A stretch of DNA of 64,000 nt from Cyanosarcina radialis HA8281-LM2 (GTDB lineage: Bacteria > Cyanobacteriota > Cyanobacteriia > Cyanobacteriales > CCAP-1448). The stretch is taken from positions 62,001 through 126,000 of the forward strand of contig JAHHHA010000010.1 in the NCBI GenBank assembly GCA_019359615.1, written 5' to 3'. This document shows, piece after piece, positions 44,694 to 54,817 of the stretch. How positions within the stretch are numbered: position 1 is the stretch's first letter; every line of letters starts with the position of its first letter. Both the position numbers and the translations under genes were made by a program. The notes under the pieces were generated by a model. That model saw only the letters and a program-made list of their open reading frames with translations, was not told where the DNA came from and did not search any database.

Positions 44694-45470
44694 TTAATTT
44701 TCCCCTCTGCTCCTGAAGCTCCCCATCTCCCCATCTCCCCTGCTCCCCATCTCCCCATCTCCCCTGCTCCCCATCTCCCCTGCTCCCCATCTCCCCTGCT
44801 CCCCATCTCCCCTGCTCCCCATCTCCCCATCTCCCCTCTCCCACGCTGCCAGATTGGCAAATAGCTTAGCGACTCGATCGAGATCTTTATCTCCAGGCGA
44901 TCGCTCTACCCCACTGGATAAGTCAATTCCACTGGGACTAATCAAGTTCAAGGCATCCAAAATATTATCTGGGTTTAAACCGCCAGCCAGCAACCAAGTA
45001 CCTGGAGGCTGAAATTGCCGTAGCGATTTCCAGTCTAGAGTTTTGCCAGTCCCCCCCAACATTTGAGGGTGGTAAGCATCTAACAGCAGAGTATTAACTC
45101 CACAGTTGTAGTAAATATCTACCTGGCTTAAATCTTCAAATGTTCTTACTCTCAAAGCCTTGATGATTTCCACTGCTGGCAACAATTGCCGCAATTGTTG
45201 GCAAAATTCTGGTGATTCTTGCCCGTGCAGTTGCACTCCCGTTAGAGCGGTGCTGGCGATAATTTTACCGATGGCGGCTACAGTTTCGTTAGCAAAAACT
45301 CCAATGCGATCGATCTGGGGCGGCAATCGCTCGATCGCCGCTTGTATTTGTCCTAAAGTAACGTAACGGGGACTTTGGGGGACGCACATAAATCCGATCG
45401 CAGTTGCTCCTAGCTTGGCGATTGCTTGGGCTTGCTCTGGTTTTGTAATCCCACAAATTTTCACCCGCAT
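44694..45470 (-). CDS. trpF: Phosphoribosylanthranilate isomerase with a repeat-encoded C-terminal tail
   Basis: 258 residues. The catalytic core (about 1-212) is complete: [12 protein letters not shown] (catalytic Cys), [48 protein letters not shown], and [16 protein letters not shown]. It isomerises N-phosphoribosyl anthranilate in tryptophan synthesis. Normal TrpF ends near LFANLAAW. Here some 45 residues of Gly/Asp/Glu/Met/Arg repeat (for example [15 protein letters not shown]) follow, encoded by GGGGAGAT octamers at 44719-44842. The tail adds no domain. It probably dangles from the barrel. Confidence 0.93.
   Translation of the reverse strand: MRVKICGITKPEQAQAIAKLGATAIGFMCVPQSPRYVTLGQIQAAIERLPPQIDRIGVFANETVAAIGKIIASTALTGVQLHGQESPEFCQQLRQLLPAVEIIKALRVRTFEDLSQVDIYYNCGVNTLLLDAYHPQMLGGTGKTLDWKSLRQFQPPGTWLLAGGLNPDNILDALNLISPSGIDLSSGVERSPGDKDLDRVAKLFANLAAWERGDGEMGSRGDGEQGRWGAGEMGSRGDGEMGSRGDGEMGSFRSRGEN
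44719..44842. repeat. CCCCATCT/CTCCCCTG octamer tract coding the TrpF tail
   Basis: About 15 octamer units in 124 bp: runs of CCCCATCT mixed with a 16-bp double unit CTCCCCTGCTCCCCAT. It is the longest tract of this family in the window. Confidence 0.9.
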
Positions 45471-45590
45471 ATTCCCACCTTTTCGCTACCCGGTTTTGAA
45501 TTATTGTTAATTATTCAACCAAATTGTGGCTAACAGCCGATCGATTTCTATATGCTCGATAAATGTGAATATCGAGCGGGAGATAAAAAC

Positions 45591-45869
45591 TTGATTCATT
45601 TGGTAAGCTTAGCAGTTGTCGATTCGGGCGTGCCTACAACTGCTTCCTGGAGTCCTTCTGTAAGCGCGATTATGATTGCTTGCAACTTATTTGCGATCGC
45701 ACTCGGTCGGTTTGCCATCAAACAGCCAGGTGTGGGGCCAGATTTGCCAGTGTCAAAGCCAGCATTGTTCAGAAATTTTAATTTCCCAGAGTTGCTAGCA
45801 ACGATGAGCTTCGGTCATATTCTAGGAGCCGGAATTATCTTAGGACTCAGCCATGCTGGTTTGCTTTAA
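45591..45869 (+). CDS. psaK: Photosystem I reaction centre subunit PsaK
   Basis: 92 residues from a TTG at 45591, chosen for GGGAG eight bases upstream. An ATG at 45552 in frame has no ribosome site and would lengthen the leader. The mature part follows the cleavable leader: TASWSPSVSAIMIACNLFAIALGRFAI (first helix) and FPELLATMSFGHILGAGIILGLSHAG (second helix). PsaK is a two-helix thylakoid subunit at the periphery of photosystem I, binding chlorophyll. It converges on a truncated VOC gene. Confidence 0.88.
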   Translation: MIHLVSLAVVDSGVPTTASWSPSVSAIMIACNLFAIALGRFAIKQPGVGPDLPVSKPALFRNFNFPELLATMSFGHILGAGIILGLSHAGLL

Positions 45870-45879
45870 ATAGAGTTTC

Positions 45880-46146
45880 TTAACTATTGCCAACCAAAAG
45901 GCGATCGTTAAACTTACGGCAAAAGTCGAATAAAGGGAAAGGGAAACTATCTCTTTCCTTTTTGTTTAAAAGCCAGCTAGCGTCAAAGTCTTGCAGCAGA
46001 AAACTACAATTGTCGCGATAGAAGTAGGCTATTCCCTCCTCGTCAGAAGCCATAACAAACCCTAAATCGCGATAAAAAGCTTTAGACAGTTCGTAATTCT
46101 TTGCAGGTACGAATGCCTTTATTTCTATAACTTTGAGTTCTTCCAT
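45880..46146 (-). pseudogene. Truncated glyoxalase/VOC-family protein
   Basis: 88 residues. The first 55 (VIEIKAFVPAKNYELSKAFYRDLGFVMAS and AYFYRDNCSFLLQDFD) are a clear VOC-domain half. The expected second half, with the HLLVEDVDAWW-type strand and the second metal ligand, is missing. After residue 55 the sequence becomes unrelated and stops at residue 88. The 3' half was lost, perhaps by deletion towards psaK, whose stop is 10 bp away. It may still be translated but should not be an active enzyme. Confidence 0.7.
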
Positions 46147-46181
46147 ACAACCGTAACGATCGCGTTAGTTCGATAGCAAAG

Positions 46182-46292
46182 TTGCCCTCACCCCCTAGCT
46201 CCCTCTCCCATTTCTGGGAGAGGGGGAATCGGAAGCAAGATCGAGATTTGAAGCCTCTCCCAAGTCTGGGAGGAGAATTGGGGTGAGGGCAA
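46182..46292. mobile_element. 111-bp MITE-like element
   Basis: Perfect 13-bp terminal inverted repeats TTGCCCTCACCCC (46182-46194) and GGGGTGAGGGCAA (46280-46292). The interior has two hairpins (CTCTCCC/GGGAGAG type). It lies 8 bp beyond the ndhB stop. It has no coding capacity. Confidence 0.7.
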
Positions 46293-46300
46293 TTATCAGC

Positions 46301-47875
46301 TTAATCGCTCTGGCTCGTAAGTAAAGACCGATCGCTCGACACCGAAGCTACTGGTGTTACTGGATATAAAGAGGGTTGGAACATTGCCGTGTGGCTGATG
46401 GAATCATTCGCTAGAGTAAACAACGGATTGGATAAAATCCCAGCTAGAGACGTGGCGATCAAAGACAGCACCAAAGTCACTTGCAGCGGGCGCATTCCCG
46501 GTAAATTCCACTGAATAGAGGGATAATTTTTCACGGCATCAGACATTTCTTGCGGTTCTTTCACTACCATCATCTTCACCACGCGGATGTAGTAGTAAAT
46601 CGATACCACGCTGGTAAGTAAGCCCAACAAGACTAAACCGTAAGCTCCAGACCGCCAACCAGCCCAGAACAGGTAAATTTTGCCGAAGAAGCCAGCTAGA
46701 GGGGGAATTCCGCCTAAAGAAAGCAAGCAAATACTCAAGCACAGAGTCAGCAGCGGATCTTTTTGATACAGGCCCGAATACTCGCTAATTTGGTCGGTTC
46801 CCGTCCGCAATGAGAACAGAATGACGCAGGCAAAACCTCCCAGGTTCATGAACAGGTAAACCAGCATATAAAACACCATGCTGGAGTAACCCGCTTCCGT
46901 CCCGGCAATTAACCCGATCATCACGAACCCAGCTTGAGCGATCGAAGAATAAGCTAGCATCCGTTTCATGCTGGTTTGGGTTAAAGCCACCACGTTACCC
47001 AACACCATACTCAAGATCGCTAGGGCAGTAAAGACAAAGTGCCACTCTTTGCTGACTAAGGGGAAAGCCGTGAGCAATAACCGAATGGCTAAAGCAAAAC
47101 CAGCCGCCTTAGAACCAACCGAGAGGAAGGCTACTACTGGAGTAGGAGAACCTTCGTAAACGTCGGGAGTCCATTGATGGAAGGGAACGGCAGAAATTTT
47201 GAAAGCAATCCCAGCGATCGAAAATACTAAAGCTATTGCTAACCCCAAAGATAACTCTGTTTTGGACTCAGCAATGCCTTGGGCAATAGCTGCCAAGCGG
47301 GTTTCTCCACCCGATAGCCCGTACAGCAGCGACACGCCGTAGAGAAAAACTCCAGAACTAGCCGCCCCGATTAACAGGTATTTTAAAGCGGCCTCGTTCG
47401 ACCTCGGATCGCGCTTCATGTAACCCGTTAGCAGGTAAGAAGAGATACTGAGAGTTTCTAAGGAGATGAAAATCGTGACTAACTCATCTGCCCCGCACAA
47501 AAGCATCGCTCCCACCGTAGCGGTGAGCAAAATGGTGATGAATTCTGCTAAGGATGTGCCTGTCTGTTCGACGTAGCGTACAGACATCAAAATCGTCACC
47601 GCTGTAGAGAGGGCGACAATGCCTCGAAACACCACGCTTAAGGCATCGCCGTTAAAGCCGCCCAAAAACGAGATCGGATTGGCGATATCCCATTGAAAAT
47701 ACAGAGCGACAATCGCCGCTAATAAACCCGCGATTGCAGCGTAGGGAGTCCAGCGAGAGGAAGAACGCCCCACGATCAAATCGCCAACTAACACCACCAT
47801 TAGGGTGACAATTACGATTCCCTCTGGCAAAATCGTCCCAGCATTTAGCTGAGCAGCAAGATTAGCAAAGTCCAT
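46301..47875 (-). CDS. ndhB: NAD(P)H-quinone oxidoreductase subunit 2
   Basis: 524 residues, about 14 hydrophobic helices. The start [19 protein letters not shown] and blocks [64 protein letters not shown], and [15 protein letters not shown] identify the cyanobacterial NdhB. It is a proton-pumping membrane subunit of NDH-1, shared by the respiratory, cyclic-electron-flow and CO2-uptake forms of the complex. The CO2-uptake form uses NdhF3, encoded at the end of the window. Confidence 0.97.
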   Translation of the reverse strand: MDFANLAAQLNAGTILPEGIVIVTLMVVLVGDLIVGRSSSRWTPYAAIAGLLAAIVALYFQWDIANPISFLGGFNGDALSVVFRGIVALSTAVTILMSVRYVEQTGTSLAEFITILLTATVGAMLLCGADELVTIFISLETLSISSYLLTGYMKRDPRSNEAALKYLLIGAASSGVFLYGVSLLYGLSGGETRLAAIAQGIAESKTELSLGLAIALVFSIAGIAFKISAVPFHQWTPDVYEGSPTPVVAFLSVGSKAAGFALAIRLLLTAFPLVSKEWHFVFTALAILSMVLGNVVALTQTSMKRMLAYSSIAQAGFVMIGLIAGTEAGYSSMVFYMLVYLFMNLGGFACVILFSLRTGTDQISEYSGLYQKDPLLTLCLSICLLSLGGIPPLAGFFGKIYLFWAGWRSGAYGLVLLGLLTSVVSIYYYIRVVKMMVVKEPQEMSDAVKNYPSIQWNLPGMRPLQVTLVLSLIATSLAGILSNPLFTLANDSISHTAMFQPSLYPVTPVASVSSDRSLLTSQSD

Positions 47876-48013
47876 ATCGGCAAGCAGCGAGCTAGGCTCG
47901 TTAAGAATACTTTACACGAACTCTATCTTACCGCCTCTGTGTCAGTAAAGGGAGAGGGAAGAGGGCGGAGAGTGAGGGGAGACACGGGGAGGGGCGAGGG
48001 GAGAATTCTTTAC

Positions 48014-48532
48014 TCAACACTTCTCGCTTCTTAAACTTCTGAACTCCTGAACTTCTGAACTTCTGAACTTCTCACTCACTCCTTCTGACCGAAGGCGATC
48101 TAAGGTTTCTACAAAGTCTTTGATGCCGCGAAATTGACGATAGACGCTGGCAAAACGGACGTAGGCTACTTCGCTAAGCGATCGCAAATGTTCTAGAACT
48201 AACTCCCCAATTTCCCCACTGCTGACTTCTCTTAGAGTCCGCTGCTGCAATTCGGCTTCGATGTCGTCAGCTATTGCTTCTAATTTAGTTTGCTCGATCC
48301 CAGTTTTTTCGCAAGCCCTGACTATTCCCCGCAGTAACTTGGATTTATCAAACGATTCTCGCTCGCCATTGCGCTTGATTACGGTTACTGGCACGAATTC
48401 TATTCGTTCGTAAGTGGTGAAACGATGCTTGCACCGCATACACTCGCGCCGCCGCCGAATGCTTTGCCCGCCTTCTGTAGAACGAGACTCTAGTACGCGA
48501 CTATCAGTATATTGACAGTAAGGGCATTGCAT
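48014..48532 (-). CDS. nrdR: Transcriptional repressor NrdR with a repeat-encoded tail
   Basis: 172 residues. The N-terminal zinc ribbon has [11 protein letters not shown] and [13 protein letters not shown]. An ATP-cone follows ([27 protein letters not shown]). NrdR senses ATP/dATP and represses ribonucleotide reductase genes. The core normally ends near ETLDRLRSE. About 20 further residues ([20 protein letters not shown]) come from GAACTTCT octamers at 48028-48073. It ends 92 bp from the 5' end of ndhB... on the same strand, but with no sign of an operon. Confidence 0.95.
   Translation of the reverse strand: MQCPYCQYTDSRVLESRSTEGGQSIRRRRECMRCKHRFTTYERIEFVPVTVIKRNGERESFDKSKLLRGIVRACEKTGIEQTKLEAIADDIEAELQQRTLREVSSGEIGELVLEHLRSLSEVAYVRFASVYRQFRGIKDFVETLDRLRSEGVSEKFRSSEVQEFRSLRSEKC
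48028..48073. repeat. GAACTTCT octamer tract coding the NrdR tail
   Basis: Five to six units of GAACTTCT/GAACTCCT read in the minus direction as [12 protein letters not shown]. Confidence 0.85.
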
Positions 48533-48619
48533 GAATTAAAGTCCTCGATCTTTTGAGGAAGAGCCTGGAAAGTTTTAGAACCGATCCCATTTATCAAAAG
48601 TAGCTGGAGAGATCCTCAT

Positions 48620-48647
48620 GTAGAGACGTAGCACTGCTACGTCTCCC
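48620..48647. repeat. TAGAGACG hairpin repeat
   Basis: GTAGAGACGTAGC and GCTACGTCTCCC enclose ACT. It lies between nrdR and the psbT terminator. Confidence 0.75.
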
Positions 48648-48710
48648 AGCCCAGTCATATCTCCGACGATTAATGATAATTGGTATGAGAGCCGAAAGAG
48701 ATAAAAATGC

Positions 48711-48778
48711 AAAAAAATGAGCCACCTTAAGTCTCTCTCTTCTAATCTTAGGATAAGCGAAAAGAGATTTGTGGCTCA
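48711..48778 (-). terminator. Rho-independent terminator of psbB-psbT
   Basis: Read on minus, GAGCCAC (48778-48772) pairs with GTGGCTC (48726-48720). Inner pairing of AATCTCTT with GAGAGACTT lengthens the stem. A run of seven T residues follows (48718-48712). It begins 49 bp after the psbT stop. Confidence 0.85.
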
Positions 48779-48826
48779 GAAAATTCAAATATTGATGGTG
48801 AGGCAACAACTTCAGTTTGTCGCCGC

Positions 48827-48922
48827 CTACTTACCGATGCGTGGTGGATCGCGGAAGGCGATCGCAAAGAACAGCACTCCTAGCGACAGCGCTAGAACCA
48901 AGATATAGATAACGCTTTCCAT
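48827..48922 (-). CDS. psbT: Photosystem II protein T
   Basis: 31 residues: a single membrane helix MESVIYILVLALSLGVLFFA followed by IAFRDPPRIGK. This is the size and sequence pattern of PsbT, a small thylakoid subunit at the photosystem II dimer interface. It lies 112 bp after psbB on the same strand, the usual psbB-psbT order, and is followed by a strong terminator. Start is the ATG at 48922. Confidence 0.95.
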   Translation of the reverse strand: MESVIYILVLALSLGVLFFAIAFRDPPRIGK

Positions 48923-48972
48923 GGCAAAACTTTTTGATTGCTTAAGTACCAGTCTACCTAAATTGGTCAATT

Positions 48973-49028
48973 GTCAGTGGCTAGTAGTCAGTTGTTTTTT
49001 CTTAACTACTGACTACTGAACTACTGAC
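48973..49028 (-). repeat. Imperfect hairpin between psbB and psbT
   Basis: Words of the form CAGTAGT/ACTACTG on both arms can fold into an imperfect hairpin around a TTTTTT loop, 7 bp after psbB. On minus the U-run is on the other strand, so it is not a canonical terminator. It may affect psbB-psbT mRNA processing. Confidence 0.5.
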
Positions 49029-49034
49029 AAATAG

Positions 49035-50564
49035 CTAAACTGCTTCCTTTTTGCGGGTACTCAAATCGCCCACTTTTTGGAAGACACCAAATTCGACTTG
49101 CTCTTCCAAGTCGGGATCGACACCAGCAAACACGTCTCGGAAGAGAGTGCGCGTGCCGTGCCAGAGATGACCGAAGAAGAATAGCAAGGCAAAACAAGCG
49201 TGTCCGAACGTAAACCAACCGCGAGGACTAGTGCGGAACACGCCGTCTGACTTCAAGGTTTCCTTATCAAAATCAAATGGTTCGCCTAGCTGCGATTTCC
49301 GAGCTATCTGCTTCACCTGTACTGGGTCTTTCAACGTTTGACCGTTTAAAGCACCACCGTACATACTAGCTGTCACGCCAGCTTGCTCGAAGCTATATTT
49401 CGATTCGGCGCGGCGGAACGGAATGTCTGCCCGCACGACTCCATCGGCATCGGTCAAAACGACTGGGAAGGTTTCAAAGAAGTTAGGCATCCGCCGGACT
49501 GACAATTCCCGACCTTCAGCATCTTTGAACACGGGATGGCCCAGCCAACCTTTGGCAATACCGTCGCCGCTGTTCATCTGGCCGACCCGGAACAGGCCGC
49601 CTTTAGCGGGGCTGTTGCCTACGTAGTCGTAGAAAGCCAATTTTTCGGGAATTTGAGAGTAGGCTTGCGAGAGATTTTGACCTTCGGCTAAACTCGCCTG
49701 TGCCCGACGGTTAATTTCCTGTTTGAAATAACCTTGATCCCATTGATAGCGGGTAGGACCGTACAGTTCGATGGGGGTAGCGGCACTGCCGTACCACATG
49801 GTGCCAGCGACCACGAAAGCCGAAAAGAAGACAGCAGCAATACTGCTAGCCAGGACGGTTTCAATGTTCCCCATCTTTAAAGCTTTGTACAGTCGCTCTG
49901 GAGGTCTGACTGTCAAGTGGAATAAACCAGCAATGATGCCAACGATTCCAGCCGCGATGTGGTGAGCCACAATTCCGCCTGGGTTAAAGGGGTCAAACCC
50001 AGACGGTCCCCACTCTGGGGCTACAGCTTGAACGCTGCCCGTGAGTCCGTAGGGGTCGGAAACCCACATTCCCGGGCCGAATAGCCCCGATAGGTGGAAG
50101 GCTCCAAAGCCAAAGCAAAGCAGACCCGATAAGAACAAGTGAATCCCAAACATCTTGGGCAAATCCAAGGCGGGTTCGCCAGTGCGTTGGTCTCTAAACA
50201 GTTCTAAATCCCAGTAAACCCAGTGCCAAACGGCTGCTAGAAACAGCATCCCCGCCAGGATGATATGGGCCGCCGCTACGCCTTCAAATGACCAGAAACC
50301 GGGGTTAACACCAGTTTCTCCGGTAACGCTCCAGCCTGCCCAGGAGCCAGTTACGCCGATGCGAGACATAAACGGTAAAACGAACATCCCTTGCCGCCAC
50401 ATCGGGTTGAGCACGGGATCGCTGGGATCGAATAGGGCTAATTCGTAGAGGGCCATCGAGCCAGCCCAGCCAGCTACTAAACCAGTGTGCATTAGGTGTA
50501 CGGCAATCAGTCGCCCTGGGTCATTCAAAACGACTGTGTGTACTCGGTACCAGGGTAGTCCCAT
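49035..50564 (-). CDS. psbB: Photosystem II chlorophyll-binding protein CP47
   Basis: 509 residues. The start [20 protein letters not shown], six membrane helices with chlorophyll-ligand histidines (for example [47 protein letters not shown]) and the large lumenal loop between helices five and six are complete. CP47 is the core antenna of photosystem II in the thylakoid. It has a strong GGAGGAGGAG ribosome site. It is co-transcribed with psbT downstream. Confidence 0.99.
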   Translation of the reverse strand: MGLPWYRVHTVVLNDPGRLIAVHLMHTGLVAGWAGSMALYELALFDPSDPVLNPMWRQGMFVLPFMSRIGVTGSWAGWSVTGETGVNPGFWSFEGVAAAHIILAGMLFLAAVWHWVYWDLELFRDQRTGEPALDLPKMFGIHLFLSGLLCFGFGAFHLSGLFGPGMWVSDPYGLTGSVQAVAPEWGPSGFDPFNPGGIVAHHIAAGIVGIIAGLFHLTVRPPERLYKALKMGNIETVLASSIAAVFFSAFVVAGTMWYGSAATPIELYGPTRYQWDQGYFKQEINRRAQASLAEGQNLSQAYSQIPEKLAFYDYVGNSPAKGGLFRVGQMNSGDGIAKGWLGHPVFKDAEGRELSVRRMPNFFETFPVVLTDADGVVRADIPFRRAESKYSFEQAGVTASMYGGALNGQTLKDPVQVKQIARKSQLGEPFDFDKETLKSDGVFRTSPRGWFTFGHACFALLFFFGHLWHGTRTLFRDVFAGVDPDLEEQVEFGVFQKVGDLSTRKKEAV

Positions 50565-50588
50565 TGACTACGCTCCTCCTCCAAATAG

Positions 50589-50594
50589 ATTATA
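50589..50594 (-). promoter_or_regulatory. Possible -10 box of psbB
   Basis: On minus, TATAAT is 25 bp upstream of the psbB ATG. No good -35 is seen 17 bp further up, and the implied leader would be very short, so this is only a weak candidate. Confidence 0.3.
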
Positions 50595-50638
50595 AGTGTC
50601 TGATTAAAAGACGCTTTTTTTTATTTGACCAAAACAAT

Positions 50639-50768
50639 TGTCAATTCACAATTCGCAGTTCGCAATTAAAAATACCACCATCCAATTGGATAACTGGTAA
50701 TTATTGATGGGTTCAGAGCCAACGCCGATCGGAACATTGCGAATTGTAAACTGGTAATTGCGAATTGG
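50639..50768. repeat. GCGAATT heptamer repeats flanking 70 bp
   Basis: CAATTCACAATTCGCAGTTCGCAA (50645-50668, in two words) and, inverted, GCGAATTG units at 50741-50766. They belong to the family at 30454-30518 and 54786-54817. They lie in the psbB upstream region. Confidence 0.7.
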
Positions 50769-50799
50769 TTTGACACTCCCCACGAATGAAATTCGAGGA

Positions 50800-51035
50800 A
50801 TTCCTGCTTGTCCAGCTAGGAAATGAGAAATATCGTGAAGTACCCCGACTAAACTCGACTTTAGTTAAGATTTACTAACTAAAAGTTAAATTTAGGACGG
50901 TTTTATTCGTCTTCGGAGTTTCCCGTCTCAGCCGCCGATGCCTCTATGTATGGCTACATTTTGGGCTGACTCAGCGTCCACAGGCAGCCACTCGCCTTCC
51001 GCAAGCAGATAAGTTTGTGCTTAGAACTCTGTTAA
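50800..51035 (-). mobile_element. Decayed 3' end of an IS200/IS605-type tnpB transposon
   Basis: On minus, one frame reads SACGR and then PVDAESAQNVAIHR. After a single-base shift it reads ASAAETGNSEDE and a stop at 50906-50904. This resembles the C-terminal tail of cyanobacterial TnpB/OrfB proteins. The following DNA to about 50800, with AAGTCGAGTTTAGTCGGGG, would be the right end. The rest of the transposase is absent. The assignment rests on recalled family sequence and needs a database check. Confidence 0.4.
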
Positions 51036-51118
51036 AGAAGTTTAACTATTGTTAGAGTCCATTGCAAGCGGTTTTGAGATGTCGATCGAGGGATAGCTGC
51101 TCGCGGGCAGTTAATGGC

Positions 51119-51484
51119 CTATAGAGTTTGGCCGTCCCGTAGCGTTCCCGAAGTGGGTTTGCCTGCCGTACACTCAACATAGGTATCGCTCGTGGCTGTG
51201 GCGTTTAATTTATCGATCGCTTGTTCGGCACTAATCAGGCGTTTGAGCACTACTTGGCCGATGGTCTTGGCTGCGTCAGTCGAAAATTTATCGAGCGGTT
51301 GGACTTCGACCATCAATACAGCTTCTTCAACTTGGTACAGCCACAATCTTTCGCCCTGCTCGTTGAGACAAATATTCAGACGTTGAATTTCTGGTTTGCG
51401 CCGCCAAGCGAGTTCGTTCCAAATACCGCCAAACTCCCAAACGCGCTCTACAGTCCATCCATCTGCCAGAAAGAAGTATTTCAT
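51119..51484 (-). CDS. Conserved cyanobacterial small protein of unknown function
   Basis: 121 residues. The sequence MKYFFLADGWTVERVWEFGG and LAWRRKPEIQRLNICLNEQGERLWLYQVEEAVLMVEV is soluble, rich in Trp and charged residues. I recall similar proteins in other cyanobacteria but no functional name. The tail past residue 100 (TYVECTAGKPTSGTLRDGQ) is less ordered. It is divergent from the MlaE-like gene, with the promoters separated by an octamer tract. Confidence 0.65.
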   Translation of the reverse strand: MKYFFLADGWTVERVWEFGGIWNELAWRRKPEIQRLNICLNEQGERLWLYQVEEAVLMVEVQPLDKFSTDAAKTIGQVVLKRLISAEQAIDKLNATATSDTYVECTAGKPTSGTLRDGQTL

Positions 51485-51490
51485 AAAATC

Positions 51491-51534
51491 AGGAGTTCAG
51501 AAGTTCAGAAGTTCAGAAGTTCAGGAGTTCAGAA
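51491..51534. repeat. GAAGTTCA octamer tandem repeat
   Basis: Five units of AAGTTCAG/GAGTTCAG lie between the start of 51119-51484 and the MlaE-like gene. The open frame upstream of the true mlaE start runs through it and is not coding. Confidence 0.85.
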
Positions 51535-51649
51535 GGCAGGAGTCAGGAGTCAGAAGTCAGGAGTTAAGAATGCTCTGCTCTCTCCCCATCTCCCTCTCTC
51601 CCCTATAGGTTATGCTGGATTCGACGTTAAGGAGTCAGTAGAACTGGGA

Positions 51650-52447
51650 GTGAGCGATCGAATCCCTACTTTTGGCTTAAGTTTATGGTTCCAACGCCTT
51701 CTGGCTGCAATTTTCTTGGGCGGGCAGGTGCTGGTTCATCTGTTGAATCGCAAGATCCATCGCCGCAACACTGTCGAGCAAATGGCAGTAGTCGGCCCTG
51801 GTTCTCTATTGATTGCGATGTTAACCGCCCTTACCGTGGGCATGGTATTTACCATTCAGGTAGCGCGGGAATTTATTAATTTAGGCGCGGGCAATCTAGT
51901 TGGCGGAGTGCTGGGACTGGCCTTGAGCCGAGAGTTAGCACCAGTCCTCACGGCGGTAATTGTGGCCGGGAGAGTTGGATCGGCATTTGCGGCCGAAATC
52001 GGCACGATGCGCGTCACCGAACAAATCGATGCTCTCTATATTTTAAAAACCGATCCGATCGATTACTTGGTCGTTCCGCGTTTAATTGGTTGTTGCTTGA
52101 TGCTGCCGATTTTAACTGTTTTTTCCATTATGACGGGCATGGCAGGGGGAATGGTGGTGGCCTCAAATTTATACAACATTAATCCCAGCGTGTTTCTCGA
52201 TTCGGCTCGCAATTTTCTCCAGATTTGGGATTTGAGCAGTGCAGGGATTAAAGCCTTTTGTTTTGGGGCATTAATTGCTGTCATCGGTTGCAGTTGGGGT
52301 TTAACTACTACCGGAGGAGCTAAAGGTGTCGGTCAATCTACTACTACGGCTGTGGTTACAGCTTTGCTGGCGATCTTTGTTTCCAATTTTTTCTTGTCTT
52401 GGCTGATGTTTCAAGGAACTGGCAGCGCCGTACTCAGAGGGTTTTAA
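51650..52447 (+). CDS. MlaE/YrbE-family ABC transporter permease
   Basis: 265 residues from a GTG at 51650. An open frame extends to 51221, but its first 140 residues are repeat-derived and overlap the opposite gene. The MlaE fold has five or six hydrophobic helices with the family blocks VEQMAVVGPGSLLIAMLTALTVGMVFTIQ, SRELAPVLTAVIVAGRVGSAFAAEIGTMRVTEQIDAL, and GGAKGVGQSTTTAVV. It belongs to the permease of lipid-trafficking ABC systems, between inner and outer membranes or plastid envelopes. Neither the ATPase nor the MCE-domain partner is adjacent. Confidence 0.9.
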   Translation: MSDRIPTFGLSLWFQRLLAAIFLGGQVLVHLLNRKIHRRNTVEQMAVVGPGSLLIAMLTALTVGMVFTIQVAREFINLGAGNLVGGVLGLALSRELAPVLTAVIVAGRVGSAFAAEIGTMRVTEQIDALYILKTDPIDYLVVPRLIGCCLMLPILTVFSIMTGMAGGMVVASNLYNINPSVFLDSARNFLQIWDLSSAGIKAFCFGALIAVIGCSWGLTTTGGAKGVGQSTTTAVVTALLAIFVSNFFLSWLMFQGTGSAVLRGF

Positions 52448-52548
52448 AGAGGACTTTGCCCAGAAACCGCTATAACTATAAAAATCTCTCCCACTTAGTC
52501 GCAACATCAGTTAACCTAGTGAAAACCGGAAGAATTATTTGTAGCTGA

Positions 52549-53838
<1,290 letters not shown>

Positions 53839-53870
53839 TCCCATTTTGCCTTTGAGATGCAATATATTTT

Positions 53871-53898
53871 GTAGGGGCGCAATTCATTGCGCCCCTAC
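53871..53898. repeat. GTAGGGGCGCAA hairpin
   Basis: A perfect 12-bp stem with a TTCA loop, 33 bp after ahcY. There is no T-tract, so it is more likely a dispersed palindrome than a terminator, although it could block 3' exonucleases. Confidence 0.75.
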
Positions 53899-53967
53899 AG
53901 TGGTATTATGTACCGCATTCTTTTTTTCAAATTGGGATCGAGATTATTCTCTTCCTTCTGAACTCCT

Positions 53968-54018
53968 GTAAAGACGCGAGATCTCGCGTCTCTACATTCT
54001 GAACTTCTGAACTTCTGT
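53968..54018. repeat. TAGAGACG-type hairpin followed by GAACTTCT octamers
   Basis: The hairpin (53968-53995) has arms AAGACGCGAGAT and ATCTCGCGTCT. It abuts three GAACTTCT units (53996-54018). Two repeat families are thus adjacent upstream of the DedA gene. Confidence 0.75.
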
Positions 54019-54041
54019 ATTCTTCTTGAGGAATTCTATTA

Positions 54042-54650
54042 ATGCAGGAATGGATAACTAATACCATGACTTCCCTCGGCTACCTGGGAATCGGGTTGTT
54101 GATGTTTTTGGAAAATTTGTTTCCGCCCATTCCTTCCGAGTTAATTATGCCTTTAGCCGGGTTTACGATTTCTCAGGGGAGAATGGAATTTGTCCCCGCG
54201 ATCGCGGCTGGTGTTATCGGTACAGTTGTGGGTGCGTTTCCTTGGTATTACGTCGGCAAACTCATCGGCGAAGAAAATATCAGGCGCTTAGCTAACAAGT
54301 ACGGGAAGTGGATTGGGGTATCGGGACAAGATATCGATCGCGCTAACAATTGGTTTACTAGACATGGCGAACAAGCAGTTTTTTTCGGTCGTCTCATACC
54401 AGGAGTTCGGACTTTAATTTCCTTGCCAGCAGGCATCAACGAAATGCCTTTGCTGCCATTCTTGCTTTATTCCACGCTCGGTACTACCTTATGGGTAGGT
54501 TTGCTGACATTTATTGGTTACAAGTTAGGAACGCATTACGATTGGGTAGAACAGTATCTCGGACCCGTTTCTAAAATCGTATTTGTTCTGCTAATAGTAG
54601 CCTTTGTGGTTTGGGTAGTCCTGAAAAAGAGAAAAACAAAAAGGATCTAA
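54042..54650 (+). CDS. DedA-family membrane protein
   Basis: 202 residues, four to five hydrophobic segments. The start (GAGGA nine bases upstream) is MQEWITNTMTSLGYLG. Family blocks are FLENLFPPIPSELIMPLAGF, GKLIGEENIRRLANKYGKW, HGEQAVFFGRLIPGVRTLISLPAG. DedA proteins are flippases or transporters of membrane lipids such as undecaprenyl phosphate. The gene stands alone with a short basic C-terminus. Confidence 0.92.
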   Translation: MQEWITNTMTSLGYLGIGLLMFLENLFPPIPSELIMPLAGFTISQGRMEFVPAIAAGVIGTVVGAFPWYYVGKLIGEENIRRLANKYGKWIGVSGQDIDRANNWFTRHGEQAVFFGRLIPGVRTLISLPAGINEMPLLPFLLYSTLGTTLWVGLLTFIGYKLGTHYDWVEQYLGPVSKIVFVLLIVAFVVWVVLKKRKTKRI

Positions 54651-54785
54651 ATATCAGTCGTGAGTGGGACAGCCCAGAGGGCTATCCCACAAGAATTACC
54701 CAATTATTTTTTTAACTTCCATTAAAAATTCAAGATAATAAATTCAAATTTTTGTCTGGAAAATTGTTTTTGCTAAATCGGAAAT

Positions 54786-54817
54786 GATAAATTGCGAATT
54801 GCGAACTGCGAATTGTC
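54786..54817. repeat. GCGAATT heptamer repeats abutting the NERD helicase start
   Basis: Four GCGAATT/GCGAACT units end 4 bp before the ATG at 54818, so the leader and any ribosome site of that gene are made of repeat. Confidence 0.8.

Noticed and set aside
51221-51649. N-terminal 143-codon extension of the MlaE-like permease
   Set aside because: It overlaps the opposite gene and crosses octamer repeats; homologous sequence starts only at about 51650.
53871-53898. Strong hairpin after ahcY as a terminator
   Set aside because: No T-tract follows, and the same GTAGGGGCGC palindrome type is common as a dispersed repeat.
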